64,000 nt of DNA from the NCBI RefSeq assembly GCF_028532485.1, contig NZ_CP116942.1, positions 3,286,001 to 3,350,000 on the forward strand. Reading direction: 5' to 3'. A program made the translations under genes and the position numbers. Source of the DNA: Iamia majanohamensis. GTDB lineage: Bacteria > Actinomycetota > Acidimicrobiia > Acidimicrobiales > Iamiaceae. The notes below the pieces were generated by a model, which worked only from the letters and a program-made list of their open reading frames with translations, was not told where the DNA came from and searched no databases. Positions within the stretch are counted from its first letter, which is position 1. Each line of letters opens with the position of its first letter. This document shows, piece by piece, positions 1 through 8,346 of this stretch.

Positions 1-1226
1 AGCCGGAGCCCGAGGGGCAGGGCGACCGAGACGACCACGAGCCACACCGCCGCCGCCCGGCGGAGCCCGGGCGACCACCGGGCCACCACCGCGACACCGA
101 GGGGGACCGTGAGCACGACGAGGGGGAGCTCGAACCAGAGGCCGCTGTTCTGGGTGCTGAGCAGGGCGGCGAAGCCGGTGAGGACGACGACCGCCACCGC
201 CACCGCCTCGCGGCGCTCCGGGGTCCACCCGCGCACCCAGCGCGGCCCGGGCCGGGTCCGGGCCAGGTAGGCCGCGACGGCCGGGATGGCCACCGGCGCC
301 ACGACCATCAGCCCGACCAGCATCTGGCCGAGGCGCAGTCGGAGGCGGGCCCACGCCCCCCCCTCGCCCCACTCCTCGGACCGGGCGCCGTAGCCGTAGC
401 CGACCAGGTACCCGAAGATCTCCTCGCGCTGGGCCAGGTACCACGGGACCGCGACGCCCGCCGCCAGCAGGAGCGCCAGGGCCAGGCGACCCAGCCGCCG
501 AGGGTCGCGCCCGGCCAGGAGGAGCCCGGCCAGCACCAACCCCGGGACGAAGCCGAGGGCCATCGTGCGGGTCAGGGCCATCAGGCCGGTGGCCAGGCCG
601 AAGGCCCACGTCCAGCGGTTGGAGAGGCCGTCGGAGCACAGCAGGGCCCACACCGCCAGGGCCATGGCCGCCGCCGCGCCCAGTCCCAGCCAGAAGGCCG
701 AGGCCGCCAGCACGAATGGCGGGGACCCGAGCACCACCAGGCCGGCGACGACGGCCCAGCCCGCTGTCGTGAGGCGCCGGGTGATGCCGGCTGCGGCGAC
801 CGCGGCCACCGCGAGGAGCACCGGCTGCACGAGCAGGGCGGAGCGCACGTCCCGCGGGCCCAGCACCAGGGGGACCACCGCGAGGAGGGGGACGAGGGGG
901 GCGGTGACCGTCTCGCCGACCCGCTGGGGCACGGCCAGGGGGGCGTCGGGGCTGACGTTGCGCTGGTACCGGAGGGCGTCGGCGATGTAGCCGGCCTCGT
1001 CGGGGTCGAGCGCTCCGAGGGCGCGGTGGTGCCAGATCCACACCGCGGTGGCGCCGACGTGGACGAGCGCGACGAGCGCGATCGTCGCCAGCGGGTGCCG
1101 GACGACCCACGTCTGCACCGCCCCCAGGCGGTCTCGGGGCCCGGCCGGCCCCGACGAGGGAGGCACCTCGTCGGGCGGACCCGATCGGGGGGCGACGACC
1201 GAGGTCGCACCGGGCTGGTCAGACAC
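1..1226 (-). CDS. GT-C-type membrane glycosyltransferase, 3' end outside window
   Basis: Integral membrane protein with many hydrophobic segments. A DPDEAGY motif lies at about residues 74-80, in the first extracytoplasmic loop, where GT-C (ArnT/PMT-like) polyprenyl-sugar transferases carry their catalytic acidic residues. It is a clear paralog of the gene at 4089-5879 (shared VPWYLAQR, YGYG, SNRWTWAFG-type segments), so the same role is inferred: moving sugars from lipid-linked donors onto a surface glycan or protein. I chose the GTG at 1226 (MSDQPGATSVV); no better start lies downstream of the 13-bp motif at 1233-1245 shared with its neighbours. The C-terminus runs off the left edge. The exact substrate cannot be told. 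Confidence 0.8.
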   Translation of the reverse strand, partial: MSDQPGATSVVAPRSGPPDEVPPSSGPAGPRDRLGAVQTWVVRHPLATIALVALVHVGATAVWIWHHRALGALDPDEAGYIADALRYQRNVSPDAPLAVPQRVGETVTAPLVPLLAVVPLVLGPRDVRSALLVQPVLLAVAAVAAAGITRRLTTAGWAVVAGLVVLGSPPFVLAASAFWLGLGAAAAMALAVWALLCSDGLSNRWTWAFGLATGLMALTRTMALGFVPGLVLAGLLLAGRDPRRLGRLALALLLAAGVAVPWYLAQREEIFGYLVGYGYGARSEEWGEGGAWARLRLRLGQMLVGLMVVAPVAIPAVAAYLARTRPGPRWVRGWTPERREAVAVAVVVLTGFAALLSTQNSGLWFELPLVVLTVPLGVAVVARWSPGLRRAAAVWLVVVSVALPLGLR

Positions 1227-1232
1227 GGCGGC

Positions 1233-1245
1233 GATGGTCCCACAG
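1233..1245 (-). promoter_or_regulatory. Shared upstream motif, copy 1
   Basis: Coding-strand CTGTGGGACCATC, 7 nt before the GTG of the membrane glycosyltransferase. Near-identical 13-mers precede the next two minus-strand genes (4006-4018 and 5907-5919). Promoter element or operator; function inferred from recurrence only. Confidence 0.4.
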
Positions 1246-1301
1246 GGCGACGGCGGGGCGACCCCTCCGGCAGCCCGGCGGGGGCGGTCGGGTGGGAGCC
1301 G

Positions 1302-3941
1302 TCACCCGCACGACCCCACGGCCTGGTCCTCGCTGGCTCCCCCGTTCTCCAGGAAGTACTCGTCTCGGGGGTGCAGGTCGCGGTTCTGGGCCGAGGGGTC
1401 CGGGGCGGCGGCGACGGACCCGTCGTTCAGGCACTCGGGGCGGAGGTCGGCGAGGAAGGCCCGGAGCGACGACCGCTGGGGCTCGGGGAAGGCGCCCGCG
1501 GCCAGCCGGTCGTAGCGCTCCACCAGGACCTCTGGGCGCAGGTCGAGGGGCGACCGGCTGGCCAGGAAGAGCCGGGAGTCGTTGTAGGAGGCGACCGTCA
1601 CCGCGGCGACGTAGGGGAAGGTCGTGGTGGCGGCGTTGTGGACCCGGTAGGTCGGCAGCCACCCCGCCGCGATGCCGTCCGCGCTGAGCCGGGAGGACAT
1701 GAGGGCGAAGAACTCCTGGGAGAACAGGTTCCCTGCGCCGGCCGAGGTCGGGCGGCTGTGGTCGGGCACGATGATGTCGTAGACGTCGTCGTGGGTGAGG
1801 AGGTGGCGGCGTCCGTCGCCGACGAGGGCCTCGTGGCGGGGGTCGGTGGCCAGGCGCACGAAGTCGGCCTCCCCGCGGTCCGCCAGGTCGGTGACGATGT
1901 CGTAGTTGCCCCCGCACAGCTCGACGCTCGTGACCCGGTCGGGCCGCTCGCTGGCGAGCATGGCGAAGCTGGTCGAGCCGATGCCGAACCCCACCGCCAG
2001 GGCGCGCTCCGGGGCGGGGTGGGCGAGGGCGGGGAGGAGCCCGATCAACACGTGGAAGTCGTCGAAGGGGTGGCCGTTCTGGCTGGCCCCGTTCAGCGTG
2101 AGCTGGGTGCCCCCGGCGCCGAAGTCCTTCAGGGCCGAGGCGCAGGCCCGGGTCTCGGCCAGCAGCAGGGCGTCGGGCTCGGTGCCGTTGAGCTCGGCCC
2201 AGAGCTCCCTGTTCGACGGCAGGGCCACCACCGCGACGAGGAGGAACGCCGCCGCCACCGCCACCTGCACGCCTCCCCGCGCCGTGCGCCCCGAGCGGAC
2301 GGCGGCCGCGAGACCTGCGAGCAGCAGGGGGACGGCGAGGGCCACGTAGGTGCCCGCCACCCCCAGGCGGTCGATCAGGACGAAGCCCGTGAGGAGCGTC
2401 CCGACGACGTTGCCGGCGAGGTTCGCGCACACCATGGCGCCGGTCCCCCGGCCGATCCGGGCCAGGTCGCGGGCCACGATGCGCGCCACGAAGGGGAACC
2501 CGGCGCCCATGAGGAGCACGGGCCCGGCCATGAGGGCGAGGGGGAGCACGAGCCCGAACGTGAGGAGGTCACCCCGCGCCGCGACGTCGATGCCGGAGGC
2601 GAACCCGTCGGAGGTGTACCACCGGTCGAGCCGGGGGCCGACGCCCACCGAGGGCAGGACGTCGAGGACGAGGACGAGGCTGGCGACGGCGCTCACGCCC
2701 ACCCCCACCTGCATCCAGAGGAACCACTGGCGGGGGTCGCGCACCCGGCGCACGAGCCGGGAGCCGACCGCGGCCCCGGCGGCGAGGAGCACCAGGTACA
2801 GGGCGAGGACGTGGCCGAAGGTGTAGCTGTTCGACCGCATGACCCCGTCGATCAGGCGGAAGAACACCTGCTCGAAGCCCAGGGCCACCGCGCCGGCCCC
2901 GGCGTAGGCTACCAGCCACGGCCAGACCCGACCGGCAGGGGCGGCGGGGTCGCTGCCCTCCTCCGTCGCTCCCCCGCCGGCACGGTCGGAGGGAGCAGCG
3001 GCCGTCTCCGAGCCGCCGCCGCTCGCGAGCGGCGGCGGGGCGCCCCCGGGCTCGACGGACCGGCGGCCGGGGGCCCACCCGGGCCGGGCGGCCCGGGCCA
3101 GCACGACGAGGCCGGCCAGGACGCCGAGGCCGGCGAGCAGGGGGTTCCAGAGGACGGGGCGGCCGGAGCGGGCCGCCAGGTACCACGCCACGGGCGCGGC
3201 GACGAGGGCGACCCCGCCGGCCAGACGCAGGATGCGCTCCGGCACGGCCCCCTCCCGGAGCGAGCCGGCGAGCACCGCCAGCAGCGCGATGGCGACCGCC
3301 TCCAGGACCACGACGATCCGGGTCGTCCCCACGTAGCCGTGGGTGCCCACCAGGTGCCAGGTCGCCACTGTCGCGCCGAGCGCGGCGCCCAGCGTGTTGA
3401 CCGCGTGGAAGCGGCCGATGAGAGGTCCGGCCTCCCCGACGCGGCCGGTCACGGCCCGGGCCACGAGGGGGAGCGACATGCCCATCAGGGTCGTCGGGAC
3501 CAGCAGGGCGACGGCGTTGAAGGCGAAGACCGACAGGGTGCCGGTGAGGGCGGGGGCCACGGCCCGGTAGCCGTCGTAGAGGACGAGGGGGCTGGCGAGG
3601 GCGGCCACGGCCACCCCGGCCTCGACCACCGCGAGCACGATCAGCGCACGGCGCGGTCGGCAGCGGTCCGCGACCCGACCGCCGACGAGGCTGCCCACCC
3701 CCAGGCCGGCGAGGAAGGCCGCGACCACCGTGGTCGAGGACGAGAGGTCGACCCCGGCGTGCAGGGAGAGGATGCGCTGCCAGGTCACCTGCAGGACGAG
3801 GGCCGCGGCCCCGGTGAGCAGGACCACCAGCGCCAGGAGCCAACGGCCGGCGCCGACCACCACGTCCACGACGTCCTCCTGCGAGCCGGGCGCGGCGCCC
3901 TCCGGCCCGTCCACCTTGCGTCGGACCGCGACCTCGGTCAC
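1302..3941 (-). CDS. Fused membrane transporter-like / spermidine synthase-like protein
   Basis: About 879 residues. The N-terminal ~570 residues are many hydrophobic helices of the MFS-like type found in 'fused MFS/spermidine synthase' proteins (early segment LVLLTGAAALVLQVTWQR). The C-terminal ~270 residues have a Rossmann methyltransferase/aminopropyltransferase fold (AVGFGIGSTSFAML glycine loop, SVELCGGNYD acidic strand end, VGDGRRHLL). Family members are mostly uncharacterised; polyamine synthesis should not be assumed. GTG 3941 (VTEVAVRRK) is preferred because an upstream ATG at 4058 would put the conserved 13-bp motif at 4006-4018 inside the coding region. It lies in a same-strand row with the two GT-C-like genes, suggesting a role in surface glycan export or modification. 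Confidence 0.75.
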   Translation of the reverse strand: MTEVAVRRKVDGPEGAAPGSQEDVVDVVVGAGRWLLALVVLLTGAAALVLQVTWQRILSLHAGVDLSSSTTVVAAFLAGLGVGSLVGGRVADRCRPRRALIVLAVVEAGVAVAALASPLVLYDGYRAVAPALTGTLSVFAFNAVALLVPTTLMGMSLPLVARAVTGRVGEAGPLIGRFHAVNTLGAALGATVATWHLVGTHGYVGTTRIVVVLEAVAIALLAVLAGSLREGAVPERILRLAGGVALVAAPVAWYLAARSGRPVLWNPLLAGLGVLAGLVVLARAARPGWAPGRRSVEPGGAPPPLASGGGSETAAAPSDRAGGGATEEGSDPAAPAGRVWPWLVAYAGAGAVALGFEQVFFRLIDGVMRSNSYTFGHVLALYLVLLAAGAAVGSRLVRRVRDPRQWFLWMQVGVGVSAVASLVLVLDVLPSVGVGPRLDRWYTSDGFASGIDVAARGDLLTFGLVLPLALMAGPVLLMGAGFPFVARIVARDLARIGRGTGAMVCANLAGNVVGTLLTGFVLIDRLGVAGTYVALAVPLLLAGLAAAVRSGRTARGGVQVAVAAAFLLVAVVALPSNRELWAELNGTEPDALLLAETRACASALKDFGAGGTQLTLNGASQNGHPFDDFHVLIGLLPALAHPAPERALAVGFGIGSTSFAMLASERPDRVTSVELCGGNYDIVTDLADRGEADFVRLATDPRHEALVGDGRRHLLTHDDVYDIIVPDHSRPTSAGAGNLFSQEFFALMSSRLSADGIAAGWLPTYRVHNAATTTFPYVAAVTVASYNDSRLFLASRSPLDLRPEVLVERYDRLAAGAFPEPQRSSLRAFLADLRPECLNDGSVAAAPDPSAQNRDLHPRDEYFLENGGASEDQAVGSCG

Positions 3942-4005
3942 GACCGGGTCGCCGGACGGTCGAGGCCGCGCTCTGCGCCGTCCCCTCGCTCCCGTCCCAC
4001 CGGAG

Positions 4006-4018
4006 GATGATCCCACAG
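4006..4018 (-). promoter_or_regulatory. Shared upstream motif, copy 2
   Basis: Coding-strand CTGTGGGATCATC, followed by CTCC, upstream of the fused transporter gene (64 nt before the GTG at 3941). Twelve of 13 positions match copy 1. Confidence 0.4.
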
Positions 4019-4088
4019 CGCCACCGCCGGACGGGATCGACCCGTGATCGATCGGCACCCCGTCCGACGCGACCGGGCCGGGGCTCGG

Positions 4089-5879
4089 CTAGGGCCCGTC
4101 GGGGTGTCGCAGCAGCACGACCTCGCCCCCGCCGGGCAGGTCCCACGAGGCGGTCGGCTGCCAGCCCGCGGCACGGGCCTGGCGGGCGAAGGCCCGCACC
4201 TCGGCATCGGGCGTGAAGAGGGTCTGGTCGTGGAGGGCGAGCAGCAGGACCCGCTCGACCGGTCGGCCCTGCCCGTCGGTGACCAGGCCTCCGTCCGGCG
4301 TCCGGGCCGCCGGGGTGAGGTCGGCGGCCCGCTCGTCCTCGGGCCGGACGGTGTCGGGGATCCAGGTGCGGGGGGTCCAGCCGTCGAGCTGGCCGGCCAG
4401 CTGGACGGTGTTGGCGTTGAACAGCTGGAAGTTGCCCGACAGGGTCACGACGAAGCCCTCCGGGTCGCCCAGGGCCCGCAGCCGGTCCTCCACCGCCGTG
4501 CTGACGGCCCACCAGTCGGCCGCCGCCTCCTCGAGGTCGTCGCGCCGTGACGGCCCGAACCGGGGGTCGTACTGCTCGAACCCGTACTCGTAGTGGGCCA
4601 CCCGGCCCTGGGCGTCGACGAAGGGGACGTCGCGCCCATCGGGCGGGATCACCCACCAGGTGCAGGCCAGCTGGAGCACCGCCGCCACCACCACCGGCAC
4701 CAGGGCGACGGCGCGCACCGCGACCGGTGCGGCCGCCCCGAGCCCGACGACGAGGGGCACGAGGACCACCACCACGGGCAGCTCGAACCAGACGCCCGCG
4801 TTGGCGGTGGACATCAGCGCGGCGAACCCGAGCACGACGACCGCGCCGAGGGCCAGGTGGGAGCGCACCGCATCGGGAGGACGCCGCCGGAGCAGCGCCC
4901 AGGAGACGACGGCCACGACGAGCACCGCGGCCCCCCACCACACGCCGACGCCGATGCCGGCGTCGAAGCGGTCGAGCCGCGCCCCGAGGCGGTCCGAGAG
5001 GTCGCGCTCGCCGAACAGCTCGGACCGGTCGCCGTAGCCGTAGCTGAACAGGTAGCCGAAGACGGCCTGGCGCTGGGCGAGGTACCAGGGGCCGGCCACG
5101 AGGACGGTGACGCCGGCCGCCTGGGCCAGTCCGACGAGGGACTCGCGCCGCCGCCCGGCCACGACCAGGCCGGCGACGGCGACGGCGGGCAGGTAGCCCA
5201 CGGTCATGGTGCGGGCCAGCAGCATGGCGGCCACGCCCAGGCCGAACGCCCAGGCCCAGCGGTTGGTCAGGCGGTCCGAGGCCACCAGCGCCCACATGGC
5301 CCCGGCCAGGCCGGCGGCGGCTCCGAGGCCCAACCAGTAGGAGACGGTGGCCGAGGCCACCGTGGGCAGCCCGAGCACCACCACACCGGCGACGATGGCG
5401 GCCGGCGCACCGGCCAGCCGTCGGGCGATGCCCGCCACCGCCACGGCCGTGAAGGCCAGCAGCAGGGGCTGGACGAGCATCGCGGTCCGGGGGTCGTCGG
5501 GGCCGACGAGCAGGAGGGGCACCGACAGGAGGGGGACGAGCGGGCCGGTGCCGGTCTTGGCCACCTCGAGGGGGAGGGCGAGCGGCTGGGTCCAGCCCAG
5601 CGCCTGCTGGTAGCGCAGCGCGGCGGCCAGGTAGCCCGCCTCGTCGGGGTCGATGGCGCCCACCTGGCGGTGCGTCCAGATCCAGACGGCGTGGCCCAGG
5701 GCCACCAGGCCGGCGACCACGCCCACCACCAGCAGGGGGTGCGCGAGCAGGCCTCGGCCCACCCCCCCGTCGACCCATCGCGCTGTCGGACCGCGTCCCG
5801 CGGGCCGGGGTGGCGCGCCGGGGCTCGGGTCCGCCCCGTCCCCCGGCTCGGCGACCACGGCATTCGCCTCAGCACCCAC
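4089..5879 (-). CDS. GT-C-type membrane glycosyltransferase
   Basis: About 596 residues, polytopic. A DPDEAGY motif follows the first membrane helix, then 8-10 further hydrophobic segments, then a C-terminal soluble domain of about 200 residues. This is the architecture of ArnT/PMT-like GT-C enzymes that use polyprenyl-phosphate sugars at the outer face of the membrane. Paralog of the gene at 1-1226. Start is uncertain: GTG 5879 (VGAEANAVV) is chosen; ATG 5912 is possible but falls inside the shared 13-bp motif. Diverges from the GT2/radical SAM operon starting at 5945, so both may be co-regulated from the 65-bp gap. Confidence 0.78.
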   Translation of the reverse strand: MGAEANAVVAEPGDGADPSPGAPPRPAGRGPTARWVDGGVGRGLLAHPLLVVGVVAGLVALGHAVWIWTHRQVGAIDPDEAGYLAAALRYQQALGWTQPLALPLEVAKTGTGPLVPLLSVPLLLVGPDDPRTAMLVQPLLLAFTAVAVAGIARRLAGAPAAIVAGVVVLGLPTVASATVSYWLGLGAAAGLAGAMWALVASDRLTNRWAWAFGLGVAAMLLARTMTVGYLPAVAVAGLVVAGRRRESLVGLAQAAGVTVLVAGPWYLAQRQAVFGYLFSYGYGDRSELFGERDLSDRLGARLDRFDAGIGVGVWWGAAVLVVAVVSWALLRRRPPDAVRSHLALGAVVVLGFAALMSTANAGVWFELPVVVVLVPLVVGLGAAAPVAVRAVALVPVVVAAVLQLACTWWVIPPDGRDVPFVDAQGRVAHYEYGFEQYDPRFGPSRRDDLEEAAADWWAVSTAVEDRLRALGDPEGFVVTLSGNFQLFNANTVQLAGQLDGWTPRTWIPDTVRPEDERAADLTPAARTPDGGLVTDGQGRPVERVLLLALHDQTLFTPDAEVRAFARQARAAGWQPTASWDLPGGGEVVLLRHPDGP

Positions 5880-5906
5880 TGACCACCAATCATGGTGCCT
5901 GCGAAG

Positions 5907-5919
5907 GACCATCTCACAG
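5907..5919 (-). promoter_or_regulatory. Shared upstream motif, copy 3
   Basis: Coding-strand CTGTGAGATGGTC, the most diverged of three related sites, located in the gap between the divergent GT-C and GT2 genes, where it could serve both. Confidence 0.35.
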
Positions 5920-5944
5920 CGCGGGGACGAGGGAGGGTGCACGA

Positions 5945-6703
5945 GTGGAGCGGGGGCCGGTGAGCATCGTGGTCCCCGCCTTCGACGAGGCCGCGCGCCT
6001 GCCCTCCACGCTCGCCCGGCTCCTCGGCGGCCTCGACGACGCCCTCGGACCCGGGTGCGAGGTCGTGGTCTCCGACGACGGCTCCACCGATGCCACCCCC
6101 GACATCGTGGGGGAGCTCGGCGACGACGACCCGCGCGTCCGCCTCGTCCGGTCCGAGCACAACCGGGGCAAGGGGGCGGCGCTGGTCGCCGGGACGGCGG
6201 CCGCGACCCACCCCACCGTGCTGTTCCTCGACGCCGACCTCCCGGTCCCCCTCGCCACCCTCGCGGTCCTGGTCCGGCGTCTCGACGGGGCCGACCTGGT
6301 GGTCGGCAGCCGCCGCCTGCCCACGTCGTCGTCGCCCACGCCGCAGCCGCTCGTCCGGCGCCTCGGCGGACGCGCGTTCCTCACGTGCGTCCGCCTGCTC
6401 GGCTACCGCACCGCCACCGACCCCCAGTGCGGCGTGAAGGTCTTCGACCGCGACCTGCTGGCCCCGGTGCTCGGCGCGCTCACGTGCACGGGCTTCGCAC
6501 TCGACGTCGAGCTGATCGAGCGCGCCTCTCGCGCCGGGCTCCGGGTCGACGAGGTCCCGGTGGAGTGGAGCCACGTCCCCGGATCGTCGCTGCGACCCGT
6601 GCGCGACGCCCTGTCGACGCTGCGGGACCTGGCCCGCCTGCGCCGCCGGCTGGGGTCGGGGCCCCCCGGCGGGCACCGGCCGACCGCTACCCTGCGGCCG
6701 TGA
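5945..6703 (+). CDS. Family 2 glycosyltransferase (polyprenyl-phosphate sugar synthase type)
   Basis: 252 residues, cytoplasmic GT-A fold. Visible motifs: VVPAFDEAARL near the N-terminus, SDDGSTDAT for nucleotide binding, GKGAALVAG, the LDADLPVP metal-binding DxD region, and QCGVKVFDRDL, as in dolichyl-phosphate glucose/mannose synthases. It probably charges a polyprenyl phosphate with a sugar that the neighbouring GT-C enzymes could use. GTG 5945 is preferred because GGGAGGG lies 7-8 nt upstream. The stop TGA overlaps the GTG of the next gene in the 4-nt arrangement GTGA, indicating translational coupling. Confidence 0.85.
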   Translation: MERGPVSIVVPAFDEAARLPSTLARLLGGLDDALGPGCEVVVSDDGSTDATPDIVGELGDDDPRVRLVRSEHNRGKGAALVAGTAAATHPTVLFLDADLPVPLATLAVLVRRLDGADLVVGSRRLPTSSSPTPQPLVRRLGGRAFLTCVRLLGYRTATDPQCGVKVFDRDLLAPVLGALTCTGFALDVELIERASRAGLRVDEVPVEWSHVPGSSLRPVRDALSTLRDLARLRRRLGSGPPGGHRPTATLRP

Positions 6704-8340
6704 CCCCGATGCGCATCCTCTTCTGGTACCGGGGCATCGAGAACCTCGGTGTCGGCTACCTGATGTCGATGCTGAAGCACCACGGGCACCAGGTCGACCT
6801 CATCTTCGAGCCCGGCCTCGACGACAACGGCTACGTCAAGGTGCCCGGCGGGGCCTGGTTCAACCGGCCCGAGGCGCTGATGGAGCGGGCCCGGGCCTTC
6901 GACCCGCACCTCGTCGCCATCGGGTCACCGACCAACCTGTGGCCCCACGCCGCGGCTGCGGCCGAGCGGCTCAAGCGGGAGCTCGACGTCCCCGTCGTGG
7001 TGGGCGGCCACCACGCCCAGGCCCTGCCCGAGTGGATCCTCGGGCACGACTTCGTCGACGTGGTGTGCACGGGCGAGGGCGAGCTGGCCCTGCTCGAGCT
7101 GGTCGAGCGCATGTCGCGCGGCGAGGACTACACCGACGTCCCCACCATGTGGGTGAAGCAGGACGGGGTCATCCACCGCAACGAGATCGGCCTCCTGGAG
7201 AACGACCTCGACCGCTTCCCGTTCCCGGAGAAGGAGCTGTGGCGCGAGTACGGCGCCTTCCGCGACAGCCTCGAGGTGTTCACCGGGCGCGGCTGCCCCT
7301 TCAAGTGCACCTTCTGCAACATCCACTACCAGCGCGAGATCTTCGAGGACAAGGGTGACTTCCTCCGCAAGCGCTCGGTCGCCAACGTGATCGCGGAGCT
7401 GGAGGAGAACCTGCGGCGCTACGACGTCAAGACCGTCGCGATCCACGACGACAACTTCACGACCAACGTGCTCTGGGTCGAGGAGTTCTGCGACGTCTAC
7501 CGGGACAAGATCGGCCTGCCCTGGTTCTGCTTCGGCTACCCGACCACCTTGAAGCCCCGGGTCCTGTCGGCCATGAAGTCGGCGAACTGCTCGATCCTCT
7601 TCATGGGGATCGACTCCGGCGACGCCGACGTGCGCAAGACGCTCATGGAGCGGCCCATGACCGACGACCTCATCGTCGGGAAGGGCGAGCTGCTCCACGA
7701 GCACGACATCGACATCTTCGCCTCCACGGTGTTCGGGACGCCCGGCGAGACCGACGTCCAGATGATGAAGACCCTGGACATGGCGCGCCGGGTCGACCCC
7801 ATGCAGTGCTCCGGCAACGTCTTCTACCCGCTGCCGAAGACCAAGCTCTACGACCTGGCGGTCGAGATGGGCTACCTCGACGAGGAGGGAGAGGAGAAGG
7901 TCCGCCAGGGACGGTCCTCCTTCCACCACGAGTCCATCCTCGACCACCCCCACAAGGAGCTGGCCGAGACCCTCGCCCAGATCACCCCGATCTACGCCAA
8001 GGCGCCGGAGTGGGCCCTCCCCGCCCTGCGGTGGATGGTGGCCCGGCGCATGAAGCGGGCAGCCAAGGCGCTGTACCTCGTGCTGATCCCGATCACCTTC
8101 CCCCACGTCGGGCGGGACGGCATCAAGATCACGGTGAGCATGGCCACCAAGGCCGTCCGCCTGAAGGCGCGGACCCGGGCCCGTCGGCGCGACCGCTGGC
8201 GGGGCGTGCCCGCCACCCCGCCCCCACCCCGCGTCGAGTCCGAGAGGGAGAGGACGAGCGTCCCCCGCCGGGCGCGCATCCCCGTGGCCGTCGAGCACGC
8301 GCCGGCCCCCGACCCCGACCCTGCGCACGCCGCCGGCTAG
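6700..8340 (+). CDS. B12-binding domain radical SAM protein
   Basis: 546 residues. The N-terminal ~150 residues resemble a cobalamin-binding Rossmann domain (VVVGGHHAQALPEW region). The radical SAM core follows with GRGCPFKCTFCN, a CxxxCxxC [4Fe-4S] site at about residues 202-209, then HDDNFT and GIDSGD strands. The C-terminus has a basic/hydrophobic stretch (VLIPITFP) that may associate with the membrane. Members of this class carry out methylations or rearrangements on lipids and natural products; the substrate here is unknown. A TACCCT box at 6688-6693 lies 6 nt before GTG 6700, so an internal leaderless transcript is possible in addition to coupling with the GT2 gene. Confidence 0.82.
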   Translation: MTPMRILFWYRGIENLGVGYLMSMLKHHGHQVDLIFEPGLDDNGYVKVPGGAWFNRPEALMERARAFDPHLVAIGSPTNLWPHAAAAAERLKRELDVPVVVGGHHAQALPEWILGHDFVDVVCTGEGELALLELVERMSRGEDYTDVPTMWVKQDGVIHRNEIGLLENDLDRFPFPEKELWREYGAFRDSLEVFTGRGCPFKCTFCNIHYQREIFEDKGDFLRKRSVANVIAELEENLRRYDVKTVAIHDDNFTTNVLWVEEFCDVYRDKIGLPWFCFGYPTTLKPRVLSAMKSANCSILFMGIDSGDADVRKTLMERPMTDDLIVGKGELLHEHDIDIFASTVFGTPGETDVQMMKTLDMARRVDPMQCSGNVFYPLPKTKLYDLAVEMGYLDEEGEEKVRQGRSSFHHESILDHPHKELAETLAQITPIYAKAPEWALPALRWMVARRMKRAAKALYLVLIPITFPHVGRDGIKITVSMATKAVRLKARTRARRRDRWRGVPATPPPPRVESERERTSVPRRARIPVAVEHAPAPDPDPAHAAG

Positions 8341-8346
8341 AGGTCC

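Noticed and set aside
1026-4010. 994-codon open frame on the plus strand
   Set aside because: It is antisense to two convincing membrane-protein genes, has Gly/Arg/Glu-rich low-complexity content and no domain; typical mirror frame of high-GC coding DNA.
3942-4058. Upstream ATG start for the fused transporter gene
   Set aside because: It would include the 13-bp motif shared with two neighbours and a low-complexity N-terminus; GTG 3941 gives a better start.
2569-5778. 1069-codon open frame on the minus strand
   Set aside because: Arg/Pro/Gly-rich out-of-frame reading across the fused transporter gene and the GT-C gene; no recognisable motifs.
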